60,634 nt of DNA from Bacteroidaceae bacterium (GTDB lineage Bacteria > Bacteroidota > Bacteroidia > Bacteroidales > Bacteroidaceae), in contig JAFXGV010000012.1 in the NCBI GenBank assembly GCA_017536765.1, forward strand, positions 1 to 60,634, given 5' to 3'. The translations under genes and the position numbers were made by a program. This document shows, in pieces, positions 36,599 through 47,766 of the stretch (the stretch's first letter is position 1; the number at the start of each line of letters is the position of its first letter). The notes under the pieces are model-generated. The model made no database searches and was not told where the DNA came from. It saw only the letters and a program-made list of their open reading frames with translations.

Positions 36599-37965
36599 TT
36601 ATTATCGTCATAGAATACCCAACCCTTGAATTTGAAATCCTCGGTTTTTGCATCGCCATTAAGGCGCACATATGTGGTTCGCTGCTTTTCGCGTATCCAC
36701 TCGGCGGTACGCTCCTCGCTCAGCTTGTTTTTATATAGCTCTTGTAGAATCTCATAATCCTCTTTGGGGCTTGCCTTGTGAGCATCTATCTTTGTTTTAA
36801 GTTTCACTATGGCACAAATGGTCTTGCCATTATCGAGCATCATAGTAAAGGGTGAAGATATCTCGCCCACAGCCATATTTTCGACAACACGCGCCACATC
36901 TACCGGCAACTCGTGCAATTGGAAACGCGACGAGCCCGTCTCCTTGTTGTACATTATACCATAGTTGTTATGTGTGTCCTTGTCAAAAGAGCAAGCAAGC
37001 ACTGCCTGTTCAAAGGTAACGGAATCGTTCTTTATATCGGTGGCAATGGAATCGAGCGATGCCAGCATTGTTTTTATATTGGTCGACGAAACGCGCGGTT
37101 TGCGCAGAATGTGACGCACCTTTACGCGGTCGCCTCTCTTGTCTATGAGCTGTATAATGTGAAAGCCATACTCGGTTTCCACAATTTTTGACACCTTGTT
37201 GGGATCGGTGAGGTTGAATGCCACCGTTGCAAACTCGGGCACGAACTGGCCACGGCCTCTGTAATCGAGCTCGCCACCCATACGCGCAGAGCCGGGGTCC
37301 TCGGAGTATAGCAATGCCATTGTTGAGAAGCTGGTTTCGCCACTCATAATGCGATCGGAATAGCCACGCAGTTCGTTTTTCACGCGGTCTATCTCCTCCA
37401 TATCCACCGGAGGCTCCATTGTGATAATCTGCACCTCCACCTGCTGCTGCACAAAGGGAATGCTGTCTTCGGGGAGCTCCTCGTAGAAACGACGAACCAA
37501 TGCGGGGGACACCTTGATGTCGCCCACAATCTTTTTCCTCATTTCGAGCATTGTGAAGTGGTTGTTAAGGTTCTCGTAGAGCATTTCACGAATTTTACTG
37601 ATAGGCATCTTCTGATACTCCTCGAGTTTCTCCTTTGAACCGGCACGCTGGATATAAGCATCTATTTGCGCATCTACCTGACGCAAAAGCCTCGATTCGG
37701 GTATTTCAACGCTATCGATGGCTGCTTGATGAAGGAACAATCGCTGTACAGCCAAGTCCTCACCTACCACACTGTAGGGATCACCATCGAACTTGCGACC
37801 TTCGAGTGTCCAATACTTTATAGCTTCCTCTATGTCGGAACGAAGTATGGATTTATCGCCCACTACCCACTCTACACGATCGATAACATTGTCCTGCGCC
37901 ACCACGTTGCTCTTCACAAACAACAAAGCAAAAGCACATAACGCACCTATTATATATTTGTTCAT
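36595..37965 (-). CDS. surA: SurA-like periplasmic chaperone/peptidylprolyl isomerase
   Basis: A 456-residue periplasmic protein starting MNKYIIGALCAFALLF with signal cleavage near NVVAQDN. The SurA N-terminal chaperone domain covers about 25-170. A first parvulin domain (about 180-275) shows the typical YSEDPGSARMGGELDYRGRGQFVPEF stretch; a second, more degenerate one follows (about 280-390). It folds outer-membrane proteins. The ATG at 37965 is preferred over 38013 because the signal sequence begins there. Confidence 0.9.
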   Translation of the reverse strand: MNKYIIGALCAFALLFVKSNVVAQDNVIDRVEWVVGDKSILRSDIEEAIKYWTLEGRKFDGDPYSVVGEDLAVQRLFLHQAAIDSVEIPESRLLRQVDAQIDAYIQRAGSKEKLEEYQKMPISKIREMLYENLNNHFTMLEMRKKIVGDIKVSPALVRRFYEELPEDSIPFVQQQVEVQIITMEPPVDMEEIDRVKNELRGYSDRIMSGETSFSTMALLYSEDPGSARMGGELDYRGRGQFVPEFATVAFNLTDPNKVSKIVETEYGFHIIQLIDKRGDRVKVRHILRKPRVSSTNIKTMLASLDSIATDIKNDSVTFEQAVLACSFDKDTHNNYGIMYNKETGSSRFQLHELPVDVARVVENMAVGEISSPFTMMLDNGKTICAIVKLKTKIDAHKASPKEDYEILQELYKNKLSEERTAEWIREKQRTTYVRLNGDAKTEDFKFKGWVFYDDNK

Positions 37966-38017
37966 AATTTTTATTGTACTGTGCAATAACGGCGATAAAC
38001 TCGCAGCCACCACTCTA

Positions 38018-38884
38018 CTATTTACTATAATATTTTATGGCACCCTTTTCCATAGCCTCATCAAAAAGGGCACGTTTCTTTTCCTTGATAAAGTTCACCT
38101 TCTTTGTATTGGCAAGCAGGTTGCGGATATCTCCCTCGACAAGTTCCACCGGTTTCAAACCACCCTTGCTTATCAAAGAATCGACAGAGATAAAATAGAT
38201 ATACTCCTTGTCGTTGAGTTCAACAGCTGCGCTGCGCGAGAGACGTTGCAGCAAATCGGCTTCGGAAATGGGGGTTTTTGCAGCAATATCCGACACTCGT
38301 TGCCAGGTTTCGGCAAAATATTCATATTGCGCGCCATCGGCAAGGCTGTATTTATCGAGTTTCTCCAAGTCCTCTATTGCACGGCTTTTGTACCATTTAC
38401 GCAGCGAGGACAACTTGGGAGCATTCTTTCTCACTCGCAGAAAAAGGCCCATCATTATAGGCTCCTCAACCTCGAACATCGAACTGTTTGCCTTATAAAA
38501 AGCCTGCACTTCTTCATCTATAATATCATTGTGCAGATGCTGTTCCACCAAGCCATCCTGATAGATATTGAGCACAAGGCTGCGCCTGTAACCCTCGACC
38601 AATTTATCTATCTTATTCGACGATGGCACATTGCGCAAAGCCACATTATAGAAAAGAGCCTCTTCTATCCAACGGTTGATGAATTCATCTACATATTTGG
38701 CGCTATCTACCGCAGGGGGATTGGCCGAACAGAAACGTTCCACATCCTCTACATAAAGAAACTCCTTACCCACGCTCACAAGCGGTGTCCTTCCACGATG
38801 CTTAATCTCCTCTTCGCACGACACTATAACCGCCGCGCTCATAACCACAAGCATTGTTTTGAGAAAAAGAGCAACCTGTTTCAT
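38018..38884 (-). CDS. SurA-N-like chaperone lipoprotein without visible parvulin domain
   Basis: A 288-residue lipoprotein: signal peptide MKQVALFLKTMLVVMSAAVIVSCEEE with lipobox VSC, so it should be lipid-anchored. The middle is helical and SurA/PpiC N-terminal-like (VEDVERFCSANPP, NRWIEEALFYNVALRN, LVLNIYQDGLVEQHL, IIDEEVQAFYKAN). No parvulin motif (GGxL...F) is seen. It lies between two PPIase genes in the operon, with gaps of 49 and 52 bp. A chaperone-only role is inferred. Confidence 0.8.
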   Translation of the reverse strand: MKQVALFLKTMLVVMSAAVIVSCEEEIKHRGRTPLVSVGKEFLYVEDVERFCSANPPAVDSAKYVDEFINRWIEEALFYNVALRNVPSSNKIDKLVEGYRRSLVLNIYQDGLVEQHLHNDIIDEEVQAFYKANSSMFEVEEPIMMGLFLRVRKNAPKLSSLRKWYKSRAIEDLEKLDKYSLADGAQYEYFAETWQRVSDIAAKTPISEADLLQRLSRSAAVELNDKEYIYFISVDSLISKGGLKPVELVEGDIRNLLANTKKVNFIKEKKRALFDEAMEKGAIKYYSK

Positions 38885-38933
38885 TTATATCTTGGTAAAT
38901 AACATTTGGTACAAAGATATCAAATATCTTTTG

Positions 38934-40349
38934 TCAATCGTGATTATTAACGGTTTTTAGCACCTCTTTATTTACTGTAACTTTATACTTTTTACGGAGC
39001 GCTTTAACCCATTTCTGCTCCTTGTATTTGTTATAATCGTCGGCCACGGCAGCCTTCACGTCGGTATAAGCCTCGGGAGCAGATATCTCCTTGCCCACGA
39101 CACCCACAAAGGGAAGACTCTTCATAATGCGGCCACCCTCGCCCTGCCCAAAGGCGAGTTTGTCAACCCATTTGTTGTCGCCTATGGCATATACGCCAAC
39201 CTCGAGACGCATTATGCGCACCGAATCGTTGACAAAATATTTCTCAACCACAGCGCGATATTCATCGATGTTCTTGCCATCAAGATGTCTCTTTGCACTG
39301 TCGAGCACCTCCTGGGTGGCTGCGTTTATAACGGCGCCTTTGAAACGGGGCGAATCGAACTTATACTTCTTCCTGTTCTTCTTGAAGAACTTTGCGTGAG
39401 CCTTGTCGAGGTCCTCCTCCTTGTTCCACACCTCGCGGGTAGATACCTCGAAGAAAAGCAAGCCCTCGTAGTACTCCTTCATAAGACGGCCGAATTCGGG
39501 ATATTTCGCTTCGAGTAAACTATCCTCGCGCGCCAGCGCCTGCTCGGCAGTGAGATTGCCACCCATCTGTTGTGCAAGGGCAAGCCCTTTCTTTATCTGC
39601 GCAGCCTTGCGTATGTTCTGCTGCTCGAGCATCTTCATAATGCCCGCCTTGTACTGCTCGAAAGTGCCGAAGGGGCGTACTGCCAAACGTTTCACAATGT
39701 GATAGGCTGCGGGAGAACGGAAGGGGGCTGAATATTCGCCATCGGCAAGGGCAAATGCAGCATTCTCAAACTCCTCGTATGCCTGGCCACGGACAATCTC
39801 CACGGGGCGCAAGTTGCTTGCCGTGATACCTATTGAAGCGGCCGCCTCCTCGAATGTGGCACCACCCTGCAACAGGGCATATACCGAATCCATACGGGCT
39901 TTGGCAGCCGCAACGGTTTCGGCGGATGCAGTCTGCGGCACTCTTATCGCTATTTGCGACACGCTGAGAATGCCGCTTGAGCCTATGACGGCAGAGTCCT
40001 TTGCATATATCCTGTGAGCCTCTTCCTCGATAAACTCTTTGTCTATCAAGTAATCCTCGGCAAGGGCTGCACGGTCTTTCTTATACTCGTTTCTGAAAGA
40101 GGAGAGCGTGTCGAGCCTCTGCGCAATGGCCTCGGCCACCTTCAACTTGAAGTTGACAAACATAGGGAGATACTCCTCGGCGGTCTGCCCATCGCTCACA
40201 TTGTTTTTATTGAATGCATACTCAAACTCGGAGCGGGTGATATCCTTGCCCGCCACGGTCATAAGTACAGGATCACTCTCCTGTGCCATAAGAGCAACAG
40301 AAGAGAGACCTATAGCAAAAAGTGTCGAAAAGATTCTGCTTAATTTCAT
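38934..40349 (-). CDS. Periplasmic peptidylprolyl isomerase, PpiC/SurA type
   Basis: A 471-residue exported protein with a signal peptide ending ALMAQE. The N-terminal SurA-type region (about 25-120) reads LMTVAGKDITRSEFEYAFNKNN. A parvulin domain at about 120-225 includes SVSQIAIRVP, FEEAAASIG and YEEFENAAFALADGEYSAPFRS, with the usual GxYS-type ending. The C-terminal half (about 330-471) is a second, poorly conserved PPIase-like region. It starts 12 bp after guaB. Confidence 0.87.
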   Translation of the reverse strand: MKLSRIFSTLFAIGLSSVALMAQESDPVLMTVAGKDITRSEFEYAFNKNNVSDGQTAEEYLPMFVNFKLKVAEAIAQRLDTLSSFRNEYKKDRAALAEDYLIDKEFIEEEAHRIYAKDSAVIGSSGILSVSQIAIRVPQTASAETVAAAKARMDSVYALLQGGATFEEAAASIGITASNLRPVEIVRGQAYEEFENAAFALADGEYSAPFRSPAAYHIVKRLAVRPFGTFEQYKAGIMKMLEQQNIRKAAQIKKGLALAQQMGGNLTAEQALAREDSLLEAKYPEFGRLMKEYYEGLLFFEVSTREVWNKEEDLDKAHAKFFKKNRKKYKFDSPRFKGAVINAATQEVLDSAKRHLDGKNIDEYRAVVEKYFVNDSVRIMRLEVGVYAIGDNKWVDKLAFGQGEGGRIMKSLPFVGVVGKEISAPEAYTDVKAAVADDYNKYKEQKWVKALRKKYKVTVNKEVLKTVNNHD

Positions 40350-40361
40350 ATAAATCCTTTA

Positions 40362-41840
<1,479 letters not shown>

Positions 41841-41869
41841 TTATCTATATTGTTTTTTTATTTACCAAA

Positions 41870-44044
41870 TCAGTTACCCATCTCGGATATGAATTTCACG
41901 CGTACAAGACGTATCTCCTCCTCGCTGTAATCGGCACCTAACTCGTCAAGTGCGGCATCGATGTTATCGGTATCGGAGTTCTTGAAGTAGTCATATATCT
42001 CCTGAATGTTCTCCTCGTCCATTATCTCCTCGAGGAAATAGTCTATATTCAGTTTCGTGCCCGAATATACAATCTTTTCCACATCCTCGAGCAAATCCTC
42101 AAACTCCACGCCAAGGCTTATTGCAAGGTCGTCGAGTGCCACCTTGCGGTCTATGGCGCTTATGACACCAACTTTGAGTTTGGATTTGTTGGCAACCGTG
42201 CGCACGCGGAAATCCTCGGGACGGTCTATCTCGTTCTCCTCACAATGGCGTTTGATGAGAGCGCAGAACTCCTCGCCATAGCGTTTTGCTTTACCTTCAC
42301 CCACACCGGGAATATTCTTGAGTTCGTCGAATGTTATGGGATATGTAGTGGCCATAGCCTCGAGCGATGGATCCTGGAATATCACATAGGGCGGCAGTTC
42401 GAGTTGCTTTGATAGTTTCTTGCGCAGATTCTTGAGCATCGCATACAGTTCGGGGTCCACTGCAAATGTGCTGCCGCTCTGCACAACAGCCTCTTCCTCG
42501 GTAAAATCCCTATCCTCCACAATCTTGAACGATTTGGGGTGGTCCAGGAATTTACGGCCCTCTTTCGTCACCTTCAAAAGACCATAGTTTTCCACATCCT
42601 TGTCAAGGTAGCCGGCTATTAGCGCCTGGCGTATAACGGCGTTCCAGCGCTTGGGCTCGTCATCTACACCGCAACCAAAGCACTCCAACTCGTCGTGCAT
42701 ATGGGACTGTATGTCGGCAGTCTCCTTGCCCATAAGCACATCTATAACATATTCTGCCTTAAAGTTCTCTTTCAATGCAAGAACAGCCTCTATTACGGTT
42801 TCAAGCATCTCCTGTGCCTCTATCTGCTTTTTGGGAGAGAGGCAGTTATCACAATTACCACAATTTTCCACTTCGTAATTTTCACCAAAATAATGTAACA
42901 ACAATTTTCTGCGGCAAACCGACGACTCGGCATAGGCTGTTGTCTCGTGCAACAACTGGCGGCCTATATACTGCTCGGCAAGCGGCTTGCCCTCCAGGAA
43001 TTTTTCCAATTTCTGCAAATCTTTGCTATTGTAATAGGCAATACAATTACCCTCGCCACCATCGCGGCCCGCACGGCCTGTCTCCTGGTAGTAACCTTCG
43101 AGGCTCTTGGGGATGTCGTAGTGTATTACATAGCGCACATCGGGCTTGTCTATGCCCATACCGAAAGCAATAGTTGCAACAATCACATCTATTCTTTCCA
43201 TTATGAAGTCGTCTTGCGTTTGCGACCTCACATCCGAGTCCATACCTGCGTGGTATGCCTTTGCCGAAATCTCATTGGCCTGCAGCACCTCGGCAAGTTC
43301 CTCAACCTTCTTGCGGCTGAGGCAGTATATGATGCCCGATTTTCCAGGATTCGATTTTATATATTTTATGATATCCTTATCGACATCCTTTGTCTTTGAA
43401 CGTACCTCGTAGTAGAGGTTCGGGCGGTTGAACGACGATTTGAAATCGGGTGCGTTCTGTATTCCAAGGTTCTTCTTTATATCGTCGCGCACCTTGTTTG
43501 TGGCGGTAGCCGTGAGGGCTATCACAGGCGCCTTGCCTATTTCGTTTATAATGGGGCGTATGCGACGATACTCGGGACGGAAATCGTGCCCCCATTCCGA
43601 AATACAATGAGCCTCATCTATTGCATAGAAAGATATTTTAATGCTTTTAAGGAACTCCACGTTATCCTCTTTCGTGAGCGACTCGGGGGCCACATAAAGC
43701 AACTTGGTCTTGCCGGCAACGACATCGGCCTTCACCTCCTCAATGGCCTGCTTGGTGAGGGAGGAGTTCAAGAAATGTGCGACACCATCCTCCTCGTTAA
43801 GGTTTCTGATGGCATCGACCTGGTTTTTCATAAGGGCTATGAGAGGCGAAATAACAATGGCCGTGCCCTCCATTATGAGCGAAGGCAATTGGTAGCACAG
43901 AGATTTTCCACCGCCCGTAGGCATCAGCACAAAGGCATCATTTCCTGCAAGGAGATTTTTGATGACAGCCTCCTGATCCCCCTTAAATGTGTCAAAGCCG
44001 AAATTCTCTTTGAGAATCTCCGTCAATTTGTACTTCTTCGTCAT
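41870..44044 (-). CDS. recQ: ATP-dependent DNA helicase RecQ with C-terminal extension
   Basis: A 724-residue 3'-5' helicase. Walker A is PTGGGKSLCYQLP (about 41-53) and the Walker B/DEAH motif is AIDEAHCISEWGHDFRPEY. The motif VI region is QETGRAGRDG. Zinc-binding cysteines follow (CRRKLL, NCGNCDNC), then the RQC winged helix and an HRDC domain (IFQDPSLEAMATTYPITFDEL). A further acidic region of about 100 residues follows the HRDC domain (IYDYFKNSDTDNIDAALDELGADYSEE). It is the likely first gene of the operon to mutL, with promoter 44068-44100. Confidence 0.96.
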   Translation of the reverse strand: MTKKYKLTEILKENFGFDTFKGDQEAVIKNLLAGNDAFVLMPTGGGKSLCYQLPSLIMEGTAIVISPLIALMKNQVDAIRNLNEEDGVAHFLNSSLTKQAIEEVKADVVAGKTKLLYVAPESLTKEDNVEFLKSIKISFYAIDEAHCISEWGHDFRPEYRRIRPIINEIGKAPVIALTATATNKVRDDIKKNLGIQNAPDFKSSFNRPNLYYEVRSKTKDVDKDIIKYIKSNPGKSGIIYCLSRKKVEELAEVLQANEISAKAYHAGMDSDVRSQTQDDFIMERIDVIVATIAFGMGIDKPDVRYVIHYDIPKSLEGYYQETGRAGRDGGEGNCIAYYNSKDLQKLEKFLEGKPLAEQYIGRQLLHETTAYAESSVCRRKLLLHYFGENYEVENCGNCDNCLSPKKQIEAQEMLETVIEAVLALKENFKAEYVIDVLMGKETADIQSHMHDELECFGCGVDDEPKRWNAVIRQALIAGYLDKDVENYGLLKVTKEGRKFLDHPKSFKIVEDRDFTEEEAVVQSGSTFAVDPELYAMLKNLRKKLSKQLELPPYVIFQDPSLEAMATTYPITFDELKNIPGVGEGKAKRYGEEFCALIKRHCEENEIDRPEDFRVRTVANKSKLKVGVISAIDRKVALDDLAISLGVEFEDLLEDVEKIVYSGTKLNIDYFLEEIMDEENIQEIYDYFKNSDTDNIDAALDELGADYSEEEIRLVRVKFISEMGN

Positions 44045-44067
44045 TTTACAATATGCCTATTTGCTAA

Positions 44068-44100
44068 CAAAGTTATAAATATCTCTACTAAACCGCCAAA
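44068..44100 (-). promoter_or_regulatory. Promoter of the recQ-guaB-...-mutL operon
   Basis: Minus-strand TTTG (44097-44100), 21-bp spacer, TAACTTTG (44068-44075). Initiation near 44061 leaves a leader of about 17 nt. Confidence 0.65.
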
Positions 44101-44225
44101 TTTTTCCAATATATTTTTCAACATATTTCTCTTTGAGGAATAATTATTTTAGCAACGGCAGGCAAAACACGCTCATATGCAGTTGTGCAAGCATATTTAC
44201 CGCACACAAGCTCCACGTATTCTTA

Positions 44226-44260
44226 CTTAAAAATACCCTCTCGATGCATCGAGAGGGTAT
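44226..44260 (-). terminator. Terminator after clpX
   Basis: Perfect 28-base palindrome at 44233-44260 (arms ATACCCTCTCGATG/CATCGAGAGGGTAT), with TTTTTAAG following on the minus strand. It is 8 bp after the clpX stop. Confidence 0.85.
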
Positions 44261-44267
44261 CAGTTGT

Positions 44268-45491
44268 TTATGCCATTGCGCCTAAAGCGCCGTTCTTTGC
44301 CATCTGTTCCTGGGCATACGCTTTTGTGATAACACAGGTTTTTTCGCCGCTCGACGGAATCTCGAACATCTTATCCTGCATAATGGCCTCTACAATGGAG
44401 CGCAACCCGCGGGCTCCCAGCTTATATTCCACAGCCATATCCACTATGTAATCGAGGGTATCGCTGTCGAACGACAGCTCCACGCCATCCATCTCCATAA
44501 GCCTTATGTATTGCTTTATTATGGAGTTCTTGGGCTCAGTAAGGATGTTGCGCAACGCACCGCGGTCGAGTGGCCGCAACGATGTGAGAATGGGCAAACG
44601 GCCCACAATCTCGGGTATGAGCCCGAAGGAGCGCAAATCCTGCGGAGTGACATACTGCATCATATCGCCCTTGTCAATCTTGAAGCTGTTCTGCACCGAG
44701 TTGTAACCTACGATGTGGGTGTTGAGCCTCTGTGCAATTTTCTTCTCGATGCCGTCGAATGCTCCGCCGCATATGAACAGAATATGCTTTGTGTTCACGG
44801 GAATCATCTTTTGGTCGGGGTGCTTGCGGCCGCCCTGTGGGGGCACGTTCACCACCGAACCCTCGAGCAGTTTCAAAAGGCCCTGCTGCACACCCTCGCC
44901 ACTCACGTCGCGGGTAATAGAGGGATTGTCGCTCTTGCGGGCAATTTTGTCTATCTCGTCTATAAATACAATACCGCGCTCGGCAGCCTCCACATTATAG
45001 TCGGCAACCTGCAACAGACGTGTGAGAATGCTCTCGATATCCTCGCCCACATAGCCCGCCTCGGTGAGTACCGTGGCATCCACTATGGTAAAGGGCACCT
45101 TGAGCAAACGAGCAATGGTGCGGGCAAGGAGAGTCTTACCGGTTCCCGTGCTGCCCACCATCACTATGTTACTCTTTTCTATCTCTACATCATCGCCGCT
45201 GTCGCGCTGCAACAGACGCTTGTAGTGGTTATAGACCGACACTGCCAACGCACATTTCGCCGCATCCTGCCCTATCACATATTCATCGAGGAACGCCTTT
45301 ATCTCCTTGGGCTTGGGCAGTTCCTTCATTTCGAAATCATTCTTGGGCAAGAGGGCCTCCTCGCGCAATATATTATGCGCCTGCTCCACGCAGTCGTTGC
45401 ATATGTAACCGGTCATTCCGGTCATAAGCAACGCCACCTGGTCCTCTGTTCTGCCGCAAAAACTACAACGTTTCTTGTTTTTTTCGGCCAT
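44268..45491 (-). CDS. clpX: ATP-dependent Clp protease ATP-binding subunit ClpX
   Basis: A 407-residue AAA+ unfoldase. The N-terminal C4 zinc finger has [10 protein letters not shown] and CNDC (residues 9-35). Walker A is GSTGTGKT, the pore loop is AGYVGED, Walker B is [10 protein letters not shown] and sensor 2 lies in the GARGLRSI region. It works with ClpP, whose gene ends 2 bp upstream. The IGF-type loop that docks to ClpP is not obvious to me. Order tig-clpP-clpX as in many bacteria. Confidence 0.97.
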   Translation of the reverse strand: MAEKNKKRCSFCGRTEDQVALLMTGMTGYICNDCVEQAHNILREEALLPKNDFEMKELPKPKEIKAFLDEYVIGQDAAKCALAVSVYNHYKRLLQRDSGDDVEIEKSNIVMVGSTGTGKTLLARTIARLLKVPFTIVDATVLTEAGYVGEDIESILTRLLQVADYNVEAAERGIVFIDEIDKIARKSDNPSITRDVSGEGVQQGLLKLLEGSVVNVPPQGGRKHPDQKMIPVNTKHILFICGGAFDGIEKKIAQRLNTHIVGYNSVQNSFKIDKGDMMQYVTPQDLRSFGLIPEIVGRLPILTSLRPLDRGALRNILTEPKNSIIKQYIRLMEMDGVELSFDSDTLDYIVDMAVEYKLGARGLRSIVEAIMQDKMFEIPSSGEKTCVITKAYAQEQMAKNGALGAMA

Positions 45492-45493
45492 AA

Positions 45494-46162
45494 TTATTTT
45501 TTACGCGAAAGCACATTGTCTATCATACCATACTCCTTGGCCTCGGCAGCAGTCATCCAGTAGTCGCGGTCACTGTCGGCCCACACCTTGTCAAAGGGCT
45601 GGTGGCTGTGGTCGGCTATGATTGTGTACAGCTCGTTCTTCAGTTTCTGAATTTCGCGGGCTGTAATTTCAATGTCGCTGGCCTGGCCCTGCACACCGCC
45701 AAGGGGCTGATGAATCATCACACGGCTGTGTGTGAGCGCCGAGCGCTTGCCTTCGGCACCCGACACCAACAGCACGGCAGCCATACTTGCGGCCATACCT
45801 GTACAGATGGTGGCCACATCGCTGCCAATAAACTGCATTGTGTCGTAAATGCCCAAGCCTGCATACACAGAGCCACCGGGCGAGTTTATGTATATGGAGA
45901 TATCTTTGCTGTTATCTACCGAATCGAGGTAGAGCAGCTGTGCCTGCAATGTGTTTGCAGTGTAGTCGTCAATCTGTGTTCCAAGAAAGATGATTCTATC
46001 CATCATCAAACGAGAGAACACATCCATCTGAGTCACGTTCAACTGACGCTCCTCCAAAATGTAGGGGTTAAGATACTGCGACTGCACTTTGAGCACGTCG
46101 TCGAGCACCATACTGCTCATTCCCAAATGCTTGGTGGCATATTTTCTAAAATCATCTTTCAT
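45494..46162 (-). CDS. clpP: ATP-dependent Clp protease proteolytic subunit
   Basis: A 222-residue serine protease subunit. The catalytic triad is Ser126 ([10 protein letters not shown]), His151 (VMIHQPLGG) and Asp200 (DSDRDYWM). The start at 46162 ([15 protein letters not shown]) matches the usual N-terminus of Bacteroidota ClpP; 46171 is possible. The N-terminus, [14 protein letters not shown] before the conserved core, is longer than in E. coli ClpP. Spacing: 29 bp after tig, 2 bp before clpX. Confidence 0.96.
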   Translation of the reverse strand: MKDDFRKYATKHLGMSSMVLDDVLKVQSQYLNPYILEERQLNVTQMDVFSRLMMDRIIFLGTQIDDYTANTLQAQLLYLDSVDNSKDISIYINSPGGSVYAGLGIYDTMQFIGSDVATICTGMAASMAAVLLVSGAEGKRSALTHSRVMIHQPLGGVQGQASDIEITAREIQKLKNELYTIIADHSHQPFDKVWADSDRDYWMTAAEAKEYGMIDNVLSRKK

Positions 46163-46191
46163 AATCAACACAGTTTTATATTTTTACTTTA

Positions 46192-47541
46192 TTATTTATC
46201 GTTCTCGGCGAGCTTTTTGTTGAAATCCTCAACAGAAATCTGCTCCTCGTTCAATGTAACGGTGTTCTTCACCGCCTCGATGAGTTTGATATCGACAGCG
46301 CGGTTGATAAGAGCCTCGCGTGTCTTCTCCTGCTTGAGCATACCTGTTGCATAGTTCTCCAAGAGATCCTCGGGAACATTGCCCATACCATACTGCATAA
46401 ACTGATCGCGTGTGGCAGCCTTTGCTACAGCAAGAACGTCGTTGTCGTCTATCTTAACCTCGAATTTCTTGGCAAGCTGCTCTTTGATAAGGTGCCAAGA
46501 GAGCTCTGTGATGCTCCTCCGGAAATCCTCCTCGCTGATGCTCTCGGCACCCTCGGCCTTGTTCATCTCCATAATGCGGCGCAAGAGAGCCTCGGGGAAC
46601 TCCATCTTGCCAATGCGCTCCATAAGGTAGCTGCGTGTATCGAGCAAGAGTTTGTAGTCGCTGTCAACGGCGAAACGCTCTGAAATCTGCTCACCTATTT
46701 TAGCGCGGAACTCCTCCTCGCTCTTAACAGCATCCTTGCCAAATGCAGCATCGAACACGTTCTGGTTCAACTCGCTGGCAACGAAGCGTGTGATTTCGGA
46801 AATAGTGAAGGTGAACTCGCCTGCGTGGGCGGCAACCTCGCTCTTTTCAATCTTCAACAGAGAAGCAAGCTCGGCCTCGCTGCCATCGAATGCTGTTGTG
46901 GGGTTGAATGTGATGACATCGCCCACCTTGGCACCTGCAAAGAGAGCCTTCTGCTCGTCGTTCTTCATATATGTAGGCATCATAACAGCATCCTTAACGC
47001 TAATACCCTCCTCGGCAGCCTCAACCAAAGAACCCTTGAGCATATCCTTATCCTCGTAGCTCTCAACCTGCTTGTACTCGCCGCAACGCTGTGCATAGGC
47101 CTGTACCTGAGAGTCAATCATCTCGTCGGTGGGCTGTATCTTGTAGTATGCGAGCTTGTCGTCTGCGGTGAGAGTGGCATCGAACTTGGGAGCAAGAGCT
47201 ATCTCGAACTCAAATGTAAACTCTGTGTCGTTTACCATATCGATAGCGGCCTGCTGCTCCTCGATGGGGAGAGGCTCGCCAAGCATATCAACCTTGTTCT
47301 CCTTGATATACTCAAAGATTTTTGTCTGCAGCAGTTTGTTAATCTCCTCGGCTTTAACGGCTGTGCCATACTGCTTTTTCACCAAGCCCATTGGAACCAT
47401 ACCGGGACGGAAACCGGGAATATTGGCCTTCTGGCGGATTGTCTTTAGCTGTTTCTCAACCAAAGAGGCATAGTCGGCCTCCTGAATTTTCACTGTCAGA
47501 ATTGCGCTTGTAGCGTCTGAATTTTTAAATGTAAATTCCAT
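46192..47541 (-). CDS. tig: Trigger factor
   Basis: A 449-residue ribosome-bound chaperone with a PPIase-type fold. The ribosome-docking signature is GFRPGMVPMGLVKKQYG in the N-terminal domain (about residues 40-60). The central FKBP-like part is degenerate, as in other Bacteroidota, and the C-terminal helical arms are rich in Glu/Lys. The start at 47541 (MEFTFKNSDATS) is preferred. It heads tig-clpP-clpX with a good promoter. Confidence 0.93.
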   Translation of the reverse strand: MEFTFKNSDATSAILTVKIQEADYASLVEKQLKTIRQKANIPGFRPGMVPMGLVKKQYGTAVKAEEINKLLQTKIFEYIKENKVDMLGEPLPIEEQQAAIDMVNDTEFTFEFEIALAPKFDATLTADDKLAYYKIQPTDEMIDSQVQAYAQRCGEYKQVESYEDKDMLKGSLVEAAEEGISVKDAVMMPTYMKNDEQKALFAGAKVGDVITFNPTTAFDGSEAELASLLKIEKSEVAAHAGEFTFTISEITRFVASELNQNVFDAAFGKDAVKSEEEFRAKIGEQISERFAVDSDYKLLLDTRSYLMERIGKMEFPEALLRRIMEMNKAEGAESISEEDFRRSITELSWHLIKEQLAKKFEVKIDDNDVLAVAKAATRDQFMQYGMGNVPEDLLENYATGMLKQEKTREALINRAVDIKLIEAVKNTVTLNEEQISVEDFNKKLAENDK

Positions 47542-47584
47542 ATATTTAATTTTATAATAATATACTAAACCCAAATTAGGCCTG

Positions 47585-47616
47585 CAAAATTACAATTTAT
47601 TGGGGAGATAATCAAA
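47585..47616 (-). promoter_or_regulatory. Promoter of tig-clpP-clpX
   Basis: Minus-strand TTTG (47613-47616), 20-bp spacer, TAATTTTG (47585-47592). Initiation near 47578 gives a leader of about 37 nt. It matches the consensus well. Confidence 0.7.
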
Positions 47617-47689
47617 AAAAATCCCCTTTTTGCTCGTTTTTAGTCGAAAAAAAGGAGCGCAAAAGAGAAATGGCGGGCTAAATTAAGAG

Positions 47690-47735
47690 AAAAATATAGC
47701 AGCAAGGTTGCTGTTTTGACAATTTGCAACCTTGC
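47690..47735 (-). terminator. Terminator after lptB
   Basis: Minus-strand 10-bp stem GCAAGGTTGC/GCAACCTTGC (47726-47735 with 47702-47711), a 14-nt loop, then a TATATTTTTC tail. It lies 30 bp after the lptB stop. Confidence 0.6.
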
Positions 47736-47766
47736 CGCCCATTACATTATTTAGAACCGTTCTATG

